Shown here: positions 61,869-64,000 of the stretch, one piece after another
Layout of the letters: each line of letters starts with the position of its first letter
Numbering within the stretch: the first letter of the stretch is position 1
DNA from: Flavobacterium sp. K5-23
Lineage (GTDB): Bacteria > Bacteroidota > Bacteroidia > Flavobacteriales > Flavobacteriaceae
Assembly: GCF_023278045.1 (NCBI RefSeq)
Contig: NZ_CP056783.1
Location: 3,381,501 to 3,445,500 of the forward strand
DNA: 64,000 nt
Direction of reading: 5' to 3'
Position numbers and translations under genes: made by a program
The notes under the pieces: model-generated
What the model was told of the DNA's origin: nothing
Databases searched by the model: none
Seen by the model: the letters and a program-made list of their open reading frames with translations, nothing else

Positions 61869-63139
61869 AACAAGCTTTTCCTGAAATAAACCACTAATAC
61901 GGTTAAGTAAACAAAATACGTTAGAGCGTGTGCTATAACAACTCCTTCAACACCAAAAACTGTAATTAGATATTTACTCGAAAAATAGAGTGTCGTAAGC
62001 GATAGTAATTCAGTTAATACAAATGGAACAGTCAGTTTTTTAGCAAAAAATTGAAACCCTAAAATCAAAGATGCCACTTTTAAAACATCACCAACTATCT
62101 GCCAAAAAAACAGGGTTGTTACAGGAAGAAATTCATCTGTAAAAAGAAGTTGAACAATAAAAAAGCGAGCAAAATAAATCAAGGTTACCCCAACAACAAA
62201 AAGAGGAATTATATTTTTATAAAAACTCCAAAACACCTTTTTCGTTTCCAGATTATTCTTGGACTCAACTAATTTAGGCAAAAAATAAACAGATAAAATA
62301 GTACTTACAAAAAGTAAATAGTAAGTCGATATTCGCATCATTGTTTCCCAAAAACCGGCTTGTTCAATCCCAATAGATTGTATTAAATTAGTCCTGATAG
62401 CTAAAAAAACCAGAGGCCCAAAAACGGCAGAAACCAAAACCATTACTGAATAAGAAGCCATTTTTAAAATAAAATGAAAATCAAAATATCGAATTCTAAC
62501 ACTGTTCCAAAAAGGAATTTCCTTATTTATGTAATAAAAAGTCACAAAGAACAATAAGGCTGGTGAAATTACAATTGACAATAATGCTCCTAAAGTCCTG
62601 AACTGTAAAATCAAAACCAGTGACAAAATCAGTCCTATTACATTACCAATACTATTTATCCAGATTACTTTTTTAAATCTACCCTTTCCATTAAGTACAG
62701 ATGCCAAAAATATGGAAATACTATACCAGGGTAAGGCTAGAGCCAAGGCTTTAAATACAATTAAGTACTCATCGTTATTACCTAAAATTTTAAAACACCA
62801 ATAATCCGCAAAAAAAAACAAGAAACCGCTTAAAAAAAAACCAACAAACAACAAACTGAAAAAGACCGTTGAAATTATTTTTTTTAATTGATTGTTGTCG
62901 TCTTTATTTTCAGCAACATATTTGACTATTCCGTTTTGAAATCCCAAAGTAGAAATCCCTTCCAGTGAAGATATAAAATTCCTGAGATTCCCAACTAAAG
63001 CTATACCTGATGGACCAACAAATACCGCTAACAATTTAGAAGTCACCAGCCCGATACCTATTTTTAACAGAACACTCATACTGTTTAAAGAAGTGATTTT
63101 AAACAAGCTTGACTGTAATATGTTTTTTAACACTCTCAA
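61865..63139 (-). CDS. Polysaccharide flippase (Wzx-like)
   Basis: The 424-residue protein has about 12 membrane helices, starting SLNSMSVLLKIGIGLVTSKLLAVFVGPSGIALVGNL, which is characteristic of flippases of the Wzx/O-antigen translocase group. It flips undecaprenyl-linked repeat units across the inner membrane. One base separates it from the aminotransferase gene upstream, so the two are one operon. Confidence 0.9.
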   Translation of the reverse strand: MRVLKNILQSSLFKITSLNSMSVLLKIGIGLVTSKLLAVFVGPSGIALVGNLRNFISSLEGISTLGFQNGIVKYVAENKDDNNQLKKIISTVFFSLLFVGFFLSGFLFFFADYWCFKILGNNDEYLIVFKALALALPWYSISIFLASVLNGKGRFKKVIWINSIGNVIGLILSLVLILQFRTLGALLSIVISPALLFFVTFYYINKEIPFWNSVRIRYFDFHFILKMASYSVMVLVSAVFGPLVFLAIRTNLIQSIGIEQAGFWETMMRISTYYLLFVSTILSVYFLPKLVESKNNLETKKVFWSFYKNIIPLFVVGVTLIYFARFFIVQLLFTDEFLPVTTLFFWQIVGDVLKVASLILGFQFFAKKLTVPFVLTELLSLTTLYFSSKYLITVFGVEGVVIAHALTYFVYLTVLVVYFRKSLF

Positions 63140-63140
63140 T

Positions 63141-64000
63141 TTAGTATTTGTTTAAAACGGAGATAATAACATCAACTTCACCTGAAGTCAAGACAGGACT
63201 TATTGGCAAACTCAATACGGTATCGTGTATTTTTTCGGTAATTGGGAACGATAAATTATTCCATTGCTTCAAAGCTTTTTGTTTATGAGGCGGAACCGGA
63301 TAATGAATCATTGATTGAATCCCATTTTCTAATAAATAATTTTGTAAATCGGCTCTTTTTTCTGTTCGAATAACAAATAGATGAAAGACATGACTTGTAG
63401 AAAAATCCCATTGAGGTAGAATTATTTTCTCGTTTTTAATTTCGGATAAATATCGTTTTGCAATTACTCTGCGTTTTTCATTGTCCAAATCTAAATTAGG
63501 TAGTTTTGCATTTAAAAAAGCGGCTTGCAGTTCATCGAGTCTCGAATTCACACCTACATAATCATTATAATATTTAGTTTCCGAGCCGTAATTCCGAAGC
63601 GAAAACAAGACTTTTGCCAAGGCTTCATCGTTTGTGGTTATTGCTCCACCATCGCCAAGAGCACCAAGGTTTTTACCAGGATAAAAACTGAATGCTTGGG
63701 CATTCCCTATTTTGGCTTTCGCCTTTTGGCTTTCGGTTTCAAAAAAAGCGCCATGAGCTTGGGCAGCATCTTCAATTACTATTAAATTATGTGCTTCGGC
63801 AATTTCGTTTATGGAATCCATTTCTGCCAACTTTCCATACAAATGAACGACCAGAATCGCTTTGGTTTTCGAACTTATATTGGTTACAATTAAATCGGTA
63901 TTAATATTGAAAGTTTCCAATTTTGGCTCGACCAAAACAGGAATTAAATCCGATTGTAAAATTGCCAGAATACTGGCGATATATGTATTTGCAGAAACTA
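63141..64000 (-). CDS. DegT/DnrJ/EryC1-family aminotransferase, 5' end beyond window
   Basis: The frame is open to the window edge: before the TTG at 63935 it reads [20 protein letters not shown], a typical DegT N-terminal part, so the real start is off the window and about 285 residues are seen. It is a PLP enzyme with [11 protein letters not shown], the Schiff-base lysine in [18 protein letters not shown], and [11 protein letters not shown]... [14 protein letters not shown]. With the FdtA-like isomerase it would transfer an amino group to the 3-keto sugar (FdtB/QdtB role), giving a 3-amino-3,6-dideoxyhexose for the locus. Confidence 0.93.
   Translation of the reverse strand, partial: VSANTYIASILAILQSDLIPVLVEPKLETFNINTDLIVTNISSKTKAILVVHLYGKLAEMDSINEIAEAHNLIVIEDAAQAHGAFFETESQKAKAKIGNAQAFSFYPGKNLGALGDGGAITTNDEALAKVLFSLRNYGSETKYYNDYVGVNSRLDELQAAFLNAKLPNLDLDNEKRRVIAKRYLSEIKNEKIILPQWDFSTSHVFHLFVIRTEKRADLQNYLLENGIQSMIHYPVPPHKQKALKQWNNLSFPITEKIHDTVLSLPISPVLTSGEVDVIISVLNKY

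Overview
The window is chromosomal DNA of a Flavobacterium-like member of the Bacteroidota. This is an inference from very AT-rich DNA, Bacteroidota-type promoters (TTTG, about 20 bases, TAnnTTTG) and family content: a two-subunit transketolase, FKBP lipoprotein, DUF4252 proteins, a plug-less outer-membrane barrel beside a giant TPR protein, and a zinc-ligand-less Tgt. No rRNA, CRISPR array or prophage was seen.

Layout. 0-4.5 kb: a membrane protein and a signalling locus (small lipoprotein, TPR sensor kinase, response regulator). 4.5-11.2 kb: a secreted nuclease-like protein, a DPP-IV-type peptidase, and a glutaminase gene (glsA) split cleanly by an IS630-type element whose transposase is in two frames. 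12-15.1 kb: a PepSY-like secreted protein converging on a coupled four-gene operon (small protein, membrane protein, histidine kinase, regulator). 15.5-24.2 kb: mainly core genes on the minus strand (dnaB, accA, phosphatase, LTA-synthase-like enzyme, exporter, LptF/G permease, tgt).

24.2-27.5 kb is the accessory island. A cloverleaf-foldable element is followed by three unrelated single genes (thioredoxin-DUF3738 lipoprotein, AbiV-type abortive-infection protein, GNAT acetyltransferase). Related palindromic spacers separate them, like a gene-cassette array without an integrase. A long hairpin repeat closes the island. 27.5-32.9 kb carries envelope and accessory genes and an array of seven 105/117-base palindromic repeats with a 222-base higher-order period.

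33-42 kb: YciF-like protein, NfeD-flotillin operon, two rhodaneses, split transketolase, FKBP lipoprotein, Hsp15-like protein, phosphoribosyltransferase, shikimate kinase. 42.1-42.5 kb: three identical tRNA-Lys genes and one tRNA-Leu. 42.6-53.3 kb: an ECF sigma operon with two DUF4252 proteins, S41 protease, asnB, amidohydrolase, Gre-like factor, DUF2911 protein and barrel. 53.4-64 kb: the giant TPR protein, ftsE coupled to a glycosyltransferase, then a surface-polysaccharide locus (glycosyltransferases, FdtA-like isomerase, flippase, DegT aminotransferase) that runs off the window edge.
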